Source of the DNA: Cinchona pubescens
Taxonomy: Eukaryota; Streptophyta; Magnoliopsida; Gentianales; Rubiaceae
Assembly: GCA_025175665.1 (NCBI GenBank)
Contig: JANKKI010000075.1
Span: 4,784,001-4,848,000 of the forward strand
Direction of reading: 5' to 3'
DNA length: 64,000 nucleotides
A program made the translations under genes and the position numbers. A model generated the notes under the pieces. That model was given only the letters and a program-made list of their open reading frames with translations. It did no database searches and was not told the DNA's origin. Below are positions 20,430-32,072 of this stretch, one piece after another. The stretch's first letter is position 1. Each line of letters starts with the position of its first letter.

Positions 20430-21569
20430 TTTTCTATAAGGACTGATATAATGTTGATAGAGAATTGCTTGAAAAGGAGAAAGTTGAAGATAACCCAGAT
20501 GGGTTAGATGAGCAAATTACATATCTGAATATACTTTTGAAGTTATCCATATTAGCACTAACAAAAATGTGCTTGCAGATTATCTTAATTAGTGCATGAC
20601 ATAATGAATAAACTAACCATGTTTTCATTATAGAATGATGAAAGGAAAAAAAGACCCTAGAGAATTGAGTAGAGAAACTAGTTCTAACGAAAAGAATGCT
20701 CTAGTTAACAAAGCTTGGCATACATCAATTAGTTAGGCAAAACCGGCGACAAAACATTTCAGGAATGTATGAGAAAGAAGTTGAAATTTCTAACTTCTGT
20801 AACCTTGGAATTGATAGTAATCTCTATAAACCTTCAAATGAAATAAGGAAAAATCAAATTATTCATAAAAGAATAGAGTTCAAAAAAGCAATGTCTAAAT
20901 TAACTAATGAACTATTAAAAGCATGTGACCAAATGAGAGAATTAAGAGCTACAGTCAGTAGCCTTATTTTATAATTGAATATGATGTTGATAGACTAGAT
21001 GCATCCAAAAAATTTGGTTTTATAAAAATTACTTGAAATTTGAAATATGGATTCAAAAAATCCATATTTGGCAAATATCAAAAGGATAAAAAATTATAAA
21101 GAGGGTAGAAAAACTTTTTCAGCTAATGTTTTTGAGCTCATTAACGACAAACTCTATTAAGCGAAGTATAATCAAATATTTGAAAAGTTCTAGGTACATT
21201 CATTCTATGAACGTGACTATAGAATCATGAAGTTGATATTCAATATCTAGAGATGACTGTAGAAGAATTGGAATTATAAACCAATTAATCTACTGACTGC
21301 AATTGATTGTGGACTAGTTTACCAAATTAATTTTGTGCATAATGAATTCTTAAATTAACAAATTTTCCTCAAAACATTAAGGATATCGTAACTAAAATGC
21401 CACAAAGAATGAGATCAAATGTTTATTTTATAGATGCCACTAGCTCTGCAGGATGGATAGAAGTTGAAACGTTCCATACTAGAAATCGAATTTGGAATCT
21501 GAGAAATTGTTACACTTCAAGAAAAAGTCTTCAAATCTAAAAATACCTTGTGAAGCCTATTCAAATGAT
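20430..21569 (+). pseudogene. Degenerate coding region, possibly pararetrovirus-like (left part)
   Basis: Coding-like text runs from about 20640 (N-A-L-V-N-K-A-W-H-T) into an open stretch 20765-20974 with N-F-C-N-L-G-I-D-S-N and T-N-E-L-L-K-A-C-D-Q. Beyond several stops, near 21180-21220, K-S-S-R-Y-I-H-S-M-N recalls the R-Y-I-H-I-G signature of caulimovirid movement proteins, and 21365-21520 is open again (R-S-N-V-Y-F-I-D-A-T). I do not recognise a domain with certainty; an endogenous pararetrovirus is the leading guess. Broken, not expressible. Confidence 0.32.
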
Positions 21570-23109
21570 TGATGTTCATTTTGAAAACACCTAGTTATAT
21601 TATTTATAAAACTCCTAAATCCTACTACTAACTAAGTGGCATCCCGTAAGTATACGGTTGTCAACTAGTAGCAAAGGAAAGTAGGGATTGTACCACAAGG
21701 ATTGGGCGGTAATTACTGATTATTTGGTTAGATTACTAGTTGAAGTAATTGATTTAAGAAAAAATTTCACTAAAACTAGAATTTTAAGAGACTAAGAAAG
21801 CAATTTAAAGACAAACTAATGCAATAAAATAAACATTAACACTAAAAAAAACATGTTTAAGAAAGCATGTAAAGAAAGAAAGTAAAAGGGAAATATTTTA
21901 AGAAGCAATTAACTAATCTAACTAATAATTATCACCAAGCAAGAACAATAAAAGGAAGCCCATTAACTATTCTATGAAAGCACGTAAAAAGAAAGCACAT
22001 ATAGAAAGTGATTTATTAGACTAAAGTGCAAATTAACACTAACGAAGCATAATTAAGCAAGCCTATTAGTTAATCTACTGTTAAAACTTAGAATGCAAGA
22101 AAGTAATTAAATGAAAGCCCATAAATAAATCTACCCTAATTAACTAATTTAAGCTACAAATTACTGCTAAGAAAGCATTTTTAAAGAAAGTTCATGAACT
22201 AATCTAACAATTACAAAAAGAAATCAATTTAAGAAAGCAAGTAATAAAACGCAATTAATATAATTAAACTAGCAAGTAATAAAACAGAGCAATTAATCTA
22301 ATTAAACTAAGGAAACATGAAATTAAAGATTAACAAAAGGAATTTGAACATAAAGAAAACACTTACAACCAAAAAGTTTCAATCTTTAGCTTAAGATTAC
22401 AAGAAACAGAAATCATAATCTAAGAAAATCCTCCGTAAATGGGGAAGAAAATGGAAGAGACCTAATTTCTACTCTAGCATACTCCTACTAGGTTTCTAAT
22501 GGGTTTTTTATGCCTCAAATGAGGCTTAAAACGGGTAGATATAGTGCCTAGGGTCATAGGGAAATGATGCAGCAAAGTCAACCCCAAAATTTGACTTTTT
22601 TGCCACTACCTTCATTGATACCTCAGTATGGATTAATGTACTAGATTTGATACCGTGGTATCGATTGCAACTTCTGTAGCACTTCACTTTTTTGCTTCGA
22701 AAATCTTCATCCGACATCTGATTGATGTGTTGTTTTTAAGATGTGACCCTAATACATAAGAGCACAGTATTAGCTATAATAAACACTTGAAATAAATCCT
22801 AAACATTTAAATAAAATTCTCACAAAATAGACCAAAAACAAAATACAAACAAAGAAGAATGAAAACCTAACTCCCAACGAAATTAGGTCCACAACACGAC
22901 AAAAATTCTAAACATAATAACTTAATAAAATATAATAATTAACACCTAAATAAGTACTAAAACACTTAATAAACATATACTAATACATTCTAATACATAA
23001 AAGTAAAAATAGACAAAAACACATATTAAATCACTAAGAATGCTCGAAATTAGAAGCAAAACACTCAAATTTAGGTATAACTCTAGTTTCCTAGAGTTAT
23101 AAATTATCA
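21570..23109 (-). repeat. Athila-type solo LTR, family C
   Basis: Minus-strand LTR of about 1.54 kb. On the minus strand it begins TGATAATTTATAACTCTAGG and ends CTAGGTGTTTTCAAAATGAACATCA, close to the E2 family end (CTAGGTGTGTTAAAGAGGCATCA). The U5 text around 21630-21720 (GTATACGGTTGTCAACTAGTAG, complement) matches E2. The U3 part differs and has its own near-palindrome GATACCGTGGTATC near 22650. No primer site or coding region is adjacent, so it reads as a solo LTR; the 5-bp flanks (ATGAT and ATATA) do not match. Confidence 0.65.
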
Positions 23110-23935
23110 ATATATGCTCTACTCATACAATGATCTCATTATTTATGTACAAACTTAATAAACTATTTTAAAGAATCAAGGTCACCACCAAAGGTAGAAA
23201 CAATGTTGAAAAAAGATGCAAAGAGAATATTCATGAATCGATTATTTCACATGGATGGACCTAATCAAGATAACATCATTAAGAAACTTTTAGTAAACAT
23301 CTTATCCACTTAAATGGAGTGGATATGCTAATAATCATTTATATTGACTTTGAATAATTTTTTACTATATATGTCGAGGATAGATGTCAATCAAATGAAA
23401 ATAATGATTCAGCTAAAAGGTTTTGGGAAGAAATGGATTCCTCCACATATCATAATATTATGAAAATGTGGGAAGAAAAAATATGTAACATAAGTGTAGT
23501 GGACGAAATCATGTTCCCTACCACTATCAAGAAAATAGAAATAGTAGATTAAGCCAGGACCACCAAATCTGAAAAGACAAGGTATACGAAATCTACACTA
23601 AATAATAGGAAGTTTGTGGAATCTTATCACCTTATCTATAATTGAAATAGTTTCAAATCCGGAACCCTTTCTACTACTATAAATAAGAGAAGCTCTCAGC
23701 AAGAAGGGGCAAAGTTGATGGAATTCTCCATTCAAGTTCTATCTTCTTCAGCCATCAAGTGTCTTTCTTTTATAGTTACTTGTCCTTTTGTAGAATATAA
23801 TATAAGGTTCTCTATCCTCATAATAAATGTTCTAAATTTTTTTATTGTAAGTCATTTAGTTCTTCATATATTTTTATCCAAGGAGTGTTTTTCAAAAGTT
23901 CTAATATTAGAACCCAGTCATTTCTAGGTATAAGT
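23110..23935 (+). other. Possible right part of pararetrovirus-like relic with promoter-like segment
   Basis: Short coding-like text in broken frames (A-K-R-F-W-E-E-M-D-S near 23410-23440). A promoter-like stretch follows: TATAAATA at 23680-23687 followed by GAGAAGCTCTC, then a pyrimidine-rich leader and AATAAATG near 23822. This resembles the layout of caulimovirid promoters but is not diagnostic. It may continue 20430-21569 across the LTR insertion. Confidence 0.28.
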
Positions 23936-24860
23936 TGGAACTTGTATTTGTAAGAGATATGTAGTAATAGAGATACATCTTTAACTCCTTATTTCATAAT
24001 TAATTCATGATGTTTAGTTATAAATTTGTTATCTAATTTTCTTATCTATTTGTTAATTATTATCATGCAAGTTTATGTATGTTAAGTTATTGTTTATTAA
24101 GTATTTATTTGAGTTATTATTAAGTAGAAAATAAATTCTATTAAAAAAGTAGTTATTTGCCTTAAGTAACTATTGGGGTCATTTTGTGAAAAGTAAAAAG
24201 TTATTATACTAAGGGATGATTGTGAGATATTGTGATTCTCATTCTTCAAATACGAAGAATCCAAAAATAGAGACAACATGTCAAGCAAGCACATGTTAAG
24301 AAATAAACTGTATTCAACATAGTTTGGGGAATTGCTCAAAATTTCCAAGCCTTTTGTTTACTATCCATAGTTTTGAATCTTATGCCAAAAATCATAATAT
24401 GAAGAGAAAAACACACGAAAAAAAAAATCATTGTTTGAAAGTGAAAAAAACTACAAAACTCACCCTCTACCTTAACAAGATGTGTATCTAGGTTAGCATT
24501 CTATTTAATCTAGATGAGTACGCAAGCATCTTATTCATTATTATTTTAGCCGTTTCTTGTCAAAAATTTGGGTTTGGAATTGCTATATAGCATCATGAAT
24601 TCCAATAATATTCAGAAGATCAAGGCTAAGCTTACCTAAAAAATTTCTTTCATTTACAACTTATGCAATATATTCCTCTTTTAATTTTTGTGTTACTTAT
24701 TTAATTTAAAAGTATTCCATCATTATAATAAAAAATAGGAAAATTTACCTCAAACCACCTGTGGTATGTCCCTCTGACTCATTTACAACCCTAAGATATT
24801 ATTGTTATTTTCACTCAAATAGTCATTTAATTTCTAAGTTAGTCTTTCAATTTTTAGGTT
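23936..24860. other. AT-rich non-coding stretch
   Basis: I see no gene or repeat end that can be supported here. Confidence 0.4.
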
Positions 24861-26285
24861 AAAATGTGTGTATTTTTTTGTATTTTACTTTTATTTTTGC
24901 GTAATTCTTTACATAATGTTTATGCATTAATTAAGTGTTTAACACGTAGTAATTATGCCCTCTTTAATCTCTTTTTGTAGGTTTCGAGAAAGTTCAAGCA
25001 AGGAAAGATGAGTTTTGGTGCAAAAGAATAGAGCCGCAGAGAACAAGAGTAGCCTGAATATTCTTTTGGGCTAAATTCAGCCACGACAAACTTTTTTAGG
25101 CTTAAATATTTTGTCCATGCAACATATTTTTGACAGACAAGAAAAAAGGGAAATGCAAAATTCCAAACCGTTTCTTCTAGCCTATAAATAGAAAGAGATG
25201 GGACTTTTGTTGGCATTATGAGTAGAATAGAGTAGTTTGAGATTAGATATTTTTCCTTTCCTCTCTTCCTTCCTCTATTCTTTCTATTTTCTCTCCACAT
25301 GGGAGTAAATTTATTAGCTAAGTTTTCTAATTTTTATTATGCTTTTCAGTTGAGTTAGTTTAATATATCTTTTAGTGTTAAATATTGTACCTTTACTTTG
25401 TTAAACTCTTCATTTGTGTTAAACATTCATCTTTAGTTATTAATCTATTGTTTACTTAGTTTTCAAGGTTTATTTGATTTTTTTAATTTATGCCAGATTA
25501 GTTTTATCTTTAACTAGTTATCCTCATGTAGTTTTATGCTTTACAGACTTTATTTTGCTTTATTACCTTAAATTATGCATTAATTAGTAATAGGTTAGAC
25601 CTAATCATTCTTATTTTGCCATGAGTTTTGGTTCATTTGATTAATTGCTTTGTTAAATTAGGCAATTGCTAGTGGCCTTGAACAGAAATGGGAAATTGAT
25701 CACTTCTCTAATTACTTTGTTAACTAAGGGGAGAATGTGAGTTGAACCTAATTTACCAAATTAGCAGTTGAGTTAGGATTTAAATTATCTTTTGGTTAAG
25801 TAAATCGCCATAATTGGTTACCTATAATCTAGTAGCAAAATTATAATCAACTTTGGTCGTTCTTGTGATTAGAGGGATCTATACATAGGATTGATTGATT
25901 TGATAGAGTTCTCTTTTTCATGAGGGATTGGGGGTGAATTGAAGTTGGAGATTGATCCTTATTTAGTATAATTTGATCTTGTGATTATGTTGAATTATCC
26001 TAACCTGACAATTTCAGTAATTTAGGTCCCAACCCGCCTTTCAATCAAACCTAGTCCTTATGTTTAGTTTAGTGGTAATGGTAATCTAGTTGAAAAACCC
26101 AATTTTTTCAATCAGTTAAATTGTAATTGAACTGAATAATTAGTGCTTGCCAACCAATCCCTGTGGGAATAATACTCTCTCACTTTTGATATTATTTGAT
26201 GACCTGTGCACTTGTGCTCTAAACTATCCTATTAATAACCTAAGAAATTAGGGTTATTCCTCATCTTTTTGTATGGTTGTTGCAC
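24860..26285 (+). repeat. Athila-type LTR remnant, family D
   Basis: Shows the LTR plan of this lineage: a promoter with CCTATAAATAGAAAG at 25191-25205, a long T-rich U5, then CAACCAATCCCTGTGGGAATAATAC (26153-26177), the usual U5 sequence close to the LTR end. The right end is near GTTGTTGCACAAGTTT (26277-26292). Left boundary is a guess, and no target duplication was found. Confidence 0.45.
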
Positions 26286-26289
26286 AAGT

Positions 26290-26672
26290 TTCTGTGGTTT
26301 TAGAGTTTATGTGTTTGTTTTCGTTCATTTCTATTTCTATCGTATTTATATATCTTTAGTGTAGTATTTTAGTGTTTATTTAATATTATTTAACTTATAT
26401 ATAAGTGTGTATGTATTTAGGTTGTTTACCTAATTCCTTTCGGAATAACCGTTTTTTGGGAGTTCTTGTTTGTCTTTTATTTATAGTTTTAGTCGATGTT
26501 TACATGTTATTTTTTATTTTATATTATACATATTAATGTGTGTTTTTGTTTTAGGGTCATGTAGGAGCAAACGATATGTCAATTAGATGCCGAAGAAGGA
26601 TTTTAGAAGTAAAACGGCGAAATTGGGCGAAACTGTGAAGAGCCACTTGCAGTCTGCAAGTGACCCAATGCA
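26290..26672 (+). repeat. Left part of split LTR, family F
   Basis: The text from GTGTTTTTGTTTTAGGGTC to GATGCCGAAGAAGGATTTTAG is related to U3 of family C (22700-22760, complement). It contains the hairpin CACTTGCA-GTC-TGCAAGTG at 26645-26663. The sequence stops at the E4 3' LTR, and a matching U3 end, R and U5 appear on the far side of E4 from 43789. So E4 seems to have inserted in this LTR. Confidence 0.45.
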
Positions 26673-28059
26673 TATCAGCCACTATTTGCCTCAGGTAGAG
26701 TGTGAACTAATCCAAAGAATAAAAGAAACCACACTACACATTACTTTACCCTCACTCCCGCAAGTATACAGTTTAGGTAGTAGCATATAGTAAGTGGGTA
26801 TCGTCCCACAAGGATTGTTGGTTTAGCAATTACCAAGATTTAAAAATCACAAAGATTTTTAAATCTGCTTTGTATAGTTAGGCTAAGAAATAATAGGAGG
26901 AAAACTGGCACTAAACATATTCAATTAGGCAAGAAATTAACAAATAAAGGACTATTTAAACTAATATAGGGAAAGTAAGTAAAATTACCTCTAAATCCAT
27001 TAAATTAACTCAAACAAAATGTGAATTAGAAAACAAGTAATCCTAAATTGACTAATGAAAGCATAAAGAGAACATGAGAGGAAAGAGATTTCCATTTTTT
27101 ACTAAATAAATCAATGTAAATTTGTAAAGAAAACTAGATTAAAACTAAATATTTTTTTTTATTTTTTATTGTGTAAAATAAAGTCCACTAACAATTACTA
27201 GAAATTAAAGCAAGGAAATGAAGTTTTTTGACTAAAAAGTAATAAATTACCTGTCTCTCTAGAAACTTCAATGAAAACTTGAATTGGAAGCAACAAGATT
27301 TGCAAGGAATTTAAAAAGAAAGCATATAAAAATTATATCTACTTAAAGTTAATGAATAACCCACTAAGATTAACTAATCAAAATTTAAACTTGCTAAGAA
27401 TTGAAGACAAGATCCAAAAGAAATTAAAAGAGAACTTTTATATTAAAAGGAAAGTTGAGTCTTAAGCTAAAACTAAAGTACTCTAATCTACCAACTACCA
27501 ACTACCAACTACACCACTATTATGTGTTTCCTACACTAATTCCTACTTCCTACTTACTTTACAAGTCTAGTACATAAGGATTAATAGAGTATAAAATTAC
27601 AAAAGTTCGCAAATACAAATGCTAAATCAGTGTTCATATCGGAATATGGGATCGATATCGCGATATGGCACCTAAACTTAAAATTCCAACTCCGTATCCA
27701 TATCGCATATGGGATTCCATATCATGATATGGAATGCAATTCTAGCAGCTTAGATTTTCCTCTTTTACCCTTCTTCTTGCGATCGCTCTAATCCGTTATG
27801 CTCCATATCCTTTGTCCGAACGCTCCAATCCTTTATGCTCCATATCCTTTGTCTTAAACCTGTAAAAAATTTCAAAACCTAATAAGTATTCAAATAATAT
27901 AAAATTAACACTAAAATGATGATATTTTCACAAATGCAAATGCAATTACTAAAAGCAACAAAACTAAATAAAAACACATAAATCATCTTAAAGTCTTAAA
28001 AATACTAACAATAGGCTAGGTTACATAAGTAAAATAAGTCTAGTTTACTAGAGTTATCA
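26673..28059 (-). repeat. E4 3' LTR, family B
   Basis: On the minus strand it starts TGATAACTCTAGTAAACTAG. The left end is uncertain within 26673-26687. It matches the 5' LTR along its length (for example GGATTGTTGGTTTAGCAATTA). It carries palindromes ATATCGCGATAT (27655-27666) and the perfect 20-bp TTCCATATCATGATATGGAA (27715-27734), upstream of a TATA-like TTTTATAC (complement, about 27590). Confidence 0.85.
27640..27735. promoter_or_regulatory. Palindrome cluster in E4 3' LTR U3
   Basis: Perfect palindromes ATATCGCGATAT (27655-27666) and TTCCATATCATGATATGGAA (27715-27734), plus degenerate CATATCGGAATATGG and CCATATCGCATATGG. In the 5' LTR, equivalents are CCATATCGTGATATGG (43409-43424) and TTCCAAATCGAGATATGGAA (43492-43511). 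The same motif family recurs in the internal spacer at 31535-31702. Confidence 0.7.
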
Positions 28060-28072
28060 CACACCCAAATTT
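28060..28072 (-). other. Polypurine tract of E4
   Basis: On the minus strand AAATTTGGGTGTG, directly before the LTR start TGATAAC. Its position to the right of this LTR shows that the copy at 26673-28059 is the 3' LTR. Confidence 0.75.
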
Positions 28073-29640
28073 AGTATTTTGCTAGTCCCAAGAAAAACAA
28101 TAAAGAAAAAGAACCTTACTAAACAAGCGAACAATGACATACCACCAAAAAAGACATCACAAAAGATGAAAAATGGATGTATTATGAATAATCAGGAAAT
28201 CTCTCAAGGGACCTCAAATACCATATGACAATTGAACCATTTCAACTAGTCACTCCAAGTTTTCGTTCCATAAAAATCACAAGTTCAAATGCTACAAAAG
28301 ATTTCGAATAAACAAGCATTAACTATTCTCAAAAAGGTTCTTTAAAAGTAAATTGTATTAATTCAAAACATATTTTTAGTCTTTTGCTCAAATCAAAAGG
28401 ATTACCAAGTTGTTCGACCATCCTAATAAGATCGCATGGAAATAGAAGTTCATTAGGAGTCTACCTACATGCACATGTCACACAAACTTGGAAACATCAA
28501 GTTATCAAGGAGTGAGTAGCATAATAGCAATTATAGGTATTATAGACATTTCCTCCTCGACTTGTTGGTATTCTAAAACGTAATTTTTAATGGCTTCTTT
28601 CGGAGAAACAACATGGGTATATGTCGGAATCCCATACTTGCTTATTACTAAATGCAAAATGACTTTCTTTTGGCACGACCATAAACCAAGGGCGAGGAGT
28701 AAAACTCACCTAAGATTAATATTCAACACCAATCATTCACAAGATAGAGTAACATTCCCTATACAAACACATAAAATATCCTAAATCCCTTCTATGCCAT
28801 ATAAATCAAGTTTTCCAAAAGACAAATTGATTAACAAAATAATGCTCATGATTTAATCAAAAACAATGTTTCAAATGAATTTATCGCCAAAAATGTGAGT
28901 CCTTTTTGAAAATAGTAACACAAAGTTTCTGAAATTGTTTAGTCGCAAATGAACTACTCAACACAAACTTAAATTCATGGAGTGTCCAATTAAAATAGTT
29001 CAATCATATGATATTACAAGTAAAATATCATCATCGAGTATCAAATTGATCAATTTTTCATCCAAATGTCATCAAAGACATATATACAAGCACAGAAAGG
29101 GCCATTCGCAACACAAGAAACGAACACCCCCAAACTTGACACTTTTATTCTATTGACAAATAAAACCCATCCCTCCACTCACCAAAAATTCACAAACAAA
29201 CACCTACATATGAACAACTTAAAACCATTATATCATAAATATAAAACTAACTCTAATCAAACCAATTTAGCAATAGTTACCAAGAGCAGCATTATGCTAA
29301 ACCAAGTATCATCCATTTAAGTTCACAATAATCAATCTAACCAATCAAACACCAACAAATAGTCTACTTGGCATCAGTAAAAGGCCCATTATTAGCCAAC
29401 TACTGAAAACTCAATCAAATACTGCACTAATACACATCAAGAAGCTAAAGACCAAGCACTCACTATTTTTTATCAACTTAAGGCCCTTAGCCAACTAACA
29501 TTCAAAATATCCAAAGTACCAAATCATCCAAAAGCAATAAAGACAATAAAGTAAACTAATGCTAAAATTATTTAGAGAATGGAGTAAGAAAAGTGTCATT
29601 TTAAGATAAAGAAGAATTGGTGATGCTTAAGGTCTGGCTA
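28073..29640 (-). other. Long spacer of E4 between ORF2 and polypurine tract
   Basis: Non-coding. It shares blocks with the E2 spacer, including the minus-strand text GTATGGGATTCCGACATATA within 28588-28650 and the GAGTAGTTCATTTGC region near 28955. The persistence of these blocks between otherwise diverged families is notable. Confidence 0.55.
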
Positions 29641-30860
29641 CCCTCAAATTTCGTCTTTGATTTCATTGATGTCTTCAATCCCCAATGGCTTATCTTCTCT
29701 TCCATGTTCATTCTCCTATAAATCATCCTTTTGAGCTCCACCAGCTTTTTCCATAGGCCCTGCTCCAGTTGCTTGTCCTTGCTCTACTTGAGTAGTCCCC
29801 ACTGTTGAAGTATAAAAATATTGTCCGTGGGGTACACCATAATGCCAAGTCTGTGGTGTCAATGGATGGATCCATGAGCTCATAATGGCTGGATGACTGA
29901 ATGATGCGCCATGAGTGCCATGTTGTAATGAAGGAGCATCTGGCTATACGTCCAATACCCGTATAACTCATTCTTCTCCTCGTTTTGGGCTGCATTTAAG
30001 ACATTCCCGGGCTGTAAGAAAATGGATAGAGTTGAATGTATTGGTTTCATCTTGATACTTGTCGGCCATCTTGAATATGTTCACAACATATCTCATGTTA
30101 ATTCTACATCTTTCCCATGTTTGGAGCTTACATGGAATGACAACATGATTCAACACATAAATGAGAAATTAATTCAGGTAGATAAAAGCTAGGAAGATTT
30201 GACATCCCATTCCCAATAAGACCCTGCCAAATTAATCTCCCAAGGTTTAATGCATAATTTCATACACAATATAGGCCTTATCCTTTGGAACCACATCAAG
30301 TGCAATTGAGGCCCAAATCTTACAACTGATAAAGTAAAAAAAAATTCTCGGCAACAATTTCAACCCTATACGAGGTAACCTCAAATAATCAGTACAAGAG
30401 GAATCATTCATAATCTAATTAACATTCGGCTCACTCAACACATACTTTATTTCTTCCATGTTTTTCCTCCGCCTTACGAAGGTTAGATATTGATCACGAG
30501 ACACTTTAGGAACATTATAGAAGGTATTAATCCTTTCAGGGAAAAAATCAACCAAAACACCACATACACGACATTTATTTTCAACTAAGTCACACAAATT
30601 ACAATGAAATTCTTTTACAAGATTCGTATCATCCGGTTTAACATTCTCCTTGAATCGGCCCCAATTCCTTGCATTTAACTATTCATCCAATGCTTGTCTA
30701 ACATATTCTAACTCACCCAACGCCTAGACAAATCAAAAGTAACATCATGCTTTTGATATTCCTCAAAAATTGCTTTTGCTTTATCACTTGCAAAAACCAA
30801 ATCCTTCCTCAATTCTAAAAATTCCTCATTGGCCCCTCATCGGCTTTTCTCATTTTAGAT
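29640..30860 (-). pseudogene. E4 ORF2 ('putative plant transposon protein')
   Basis: Minus-strand ORF broken by several stops. Recognisable parts: D-K-A-K-A-I-F-E-E-Y near 30780, N-L-C-D-L-V-E-N-K-C-R-V, V-D-F-F-P-E-R-I-N-T-F-Y-N-V-P (30510-30550), then R-I-N-M-R-Y-V-V-N-I-F-K-M-A (about 30060-30110) and a low-complexity tail P-H-G-Q-Y-F-Y then G-Q-A-T-G-A-G-P (29740-29830). Matches the domain type in E1 and E3. Role unknown; env-like function has been proposed for Athila elements. Start not fixed. Confidence 0.7.
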
Positions 30861-31508
30861 GTTTCTCCTCTCCCTATCTTTGCCTCTCCTACCACTACCA
30901 TACACAAAAAATACAAGTGCTCCCTTATCATTTTCTACCAACCAAATCAACAATTCAACTAACAAGAATTATCGAAATCAACTTTGCAAACAATTCTTCA
31001 ACAAAATCAAATCAAACAATCCACCAAATTTTTCACAATTTCACAACCAATATAGAAAATTCAAACAAAAATCAACCAAGTTCAATCAATAATTCACAAA
31101 ACCAATTCAAATTTTCAATTCACCAAACAAAACCAGACAATCAATGGGCAAATTCGTCTAGAAAATTCCAAAATTTTTAAGTTCAAAATCTCAAAATTGA
31201 TTATTAATCATCCAAACTTATGGGCTTTAGCACAAAGGAAGGATATTACCCAGACATTGATGACAAAATTGAAGTATTGAAGCCCTTGAAAACCCTTGAG
31301 ATTTGTACCTTAAATCTCGTGAAAACCGTTGTTTCTTGCTCTCCAAATGGACTAAATCTTGTTGAATAAGGCTTGGGTGGTTCGAATTTGGGTGTTTATG
31401 GTGACTTGGTGGTGGTTTACATGGTGGATTTGTGGAGGGGATAGAGAGATGAGTATGGGTGCTAGAGTTTTTTGGTAGAAGTAATGTCTAAAAAATGGTG
31501 AAAAATGC

Positions 31509-31702
31509 GATTTATACTTTAAGGAATTTTGGTCGATATCACGATATCATTTTTGTACTGGAAAACGATATCACGGTGTCAATCCAATCAAAACCATGGT
31601 TAACCACCCATATGCGATATCGATTTAAATCGATATCACGATATGAACACTCAGAAAAAATTTCCATGCTCCCAGAAGTTTGCATCCATATTGCGATATG
31701 GA
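31509..31702 (-). promoter_or_regulatory. Internal palindrome cluster plus TATA-like box before E4 ORF2
   Basis: Palindromes: GATATCACGATATC (31535-31548), a perfect 22-bp palindrome at 31616-31637 (arm GATATCGATTT), and TCCATATTGCGATATGGA (31685-31702), with further partial copies between. Reading minus, they are followed at 31518-31509 by GTATAAATCG, a good TATA box, and then by ORF2 about 650 bases on. The motifs equal those in the E4 LTR U3, upstream of its own TATA-like box. Confidence 0.65.
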
Positions 31703-31956
31703 ATGATAGGGAAGCAAACTTCTACAAAGGCAGAATTCCATACTTAACCAAAATTTTGCCAAAATTCTACGACTTCACTTCACACTTCTTCACCACCTAT
31801 AATAATGAAAAACACAAGTATTAGAAGACAATTCCCATTCACAATTTATTCAAATCATAAGAAAACTTTTTAAACCAAAATTTAAACGAAAGTAAACCAA
31901 ATCAAAATTAAACAAGAAATAGCACAAAAAACCAAAACAAAAGATGAAATTTAAAT

Positions 31957-31974
31957 CTTGGGTTGCCTCCCAAG
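31957..31974 (-). promoter_or_regulatory. Conserved post-integrase hairpin (E4)
   Basis: On the minus strand CTTGGG-AGGCAA-CCCAAG, identical to the hairpins at 3812-3829 and 11468-11485, preceded by a stretch related to CTATAAAAGAGCGCTT. Confidence 0.65.
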
Positions 31975-32072
31975 AAGTGCTCTTTTAGAGTCACTAACTT
32001 GACTATGGCATGACTTTATCATTCTTGAACAAATTGAACTGTCTAAAATCCCATCCATCCTCGATAACTCCT

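Noticed and set aside
21840..22330. Repeated AAGAAAGCA/AACTAATCTA text as a satellite or CRISPR-like array
   Set aside because: The repetition is irregular and corresponds to the T-rich U5 of an Athila LTR on the other strand; the same texture is seen in the other LTRs.
27100..27560. A-rich coding-like stretches with many short ORFs
   Set aside because: These are LTR U5 sequence on the minus strand, matched by the other E4 LTR.
30770..31180. 136-codon plus-strand ORF
   Set aside because: Low-complexity Asn/Ser/Gln text antisense to the E4 ORF2 5' region; no domain.
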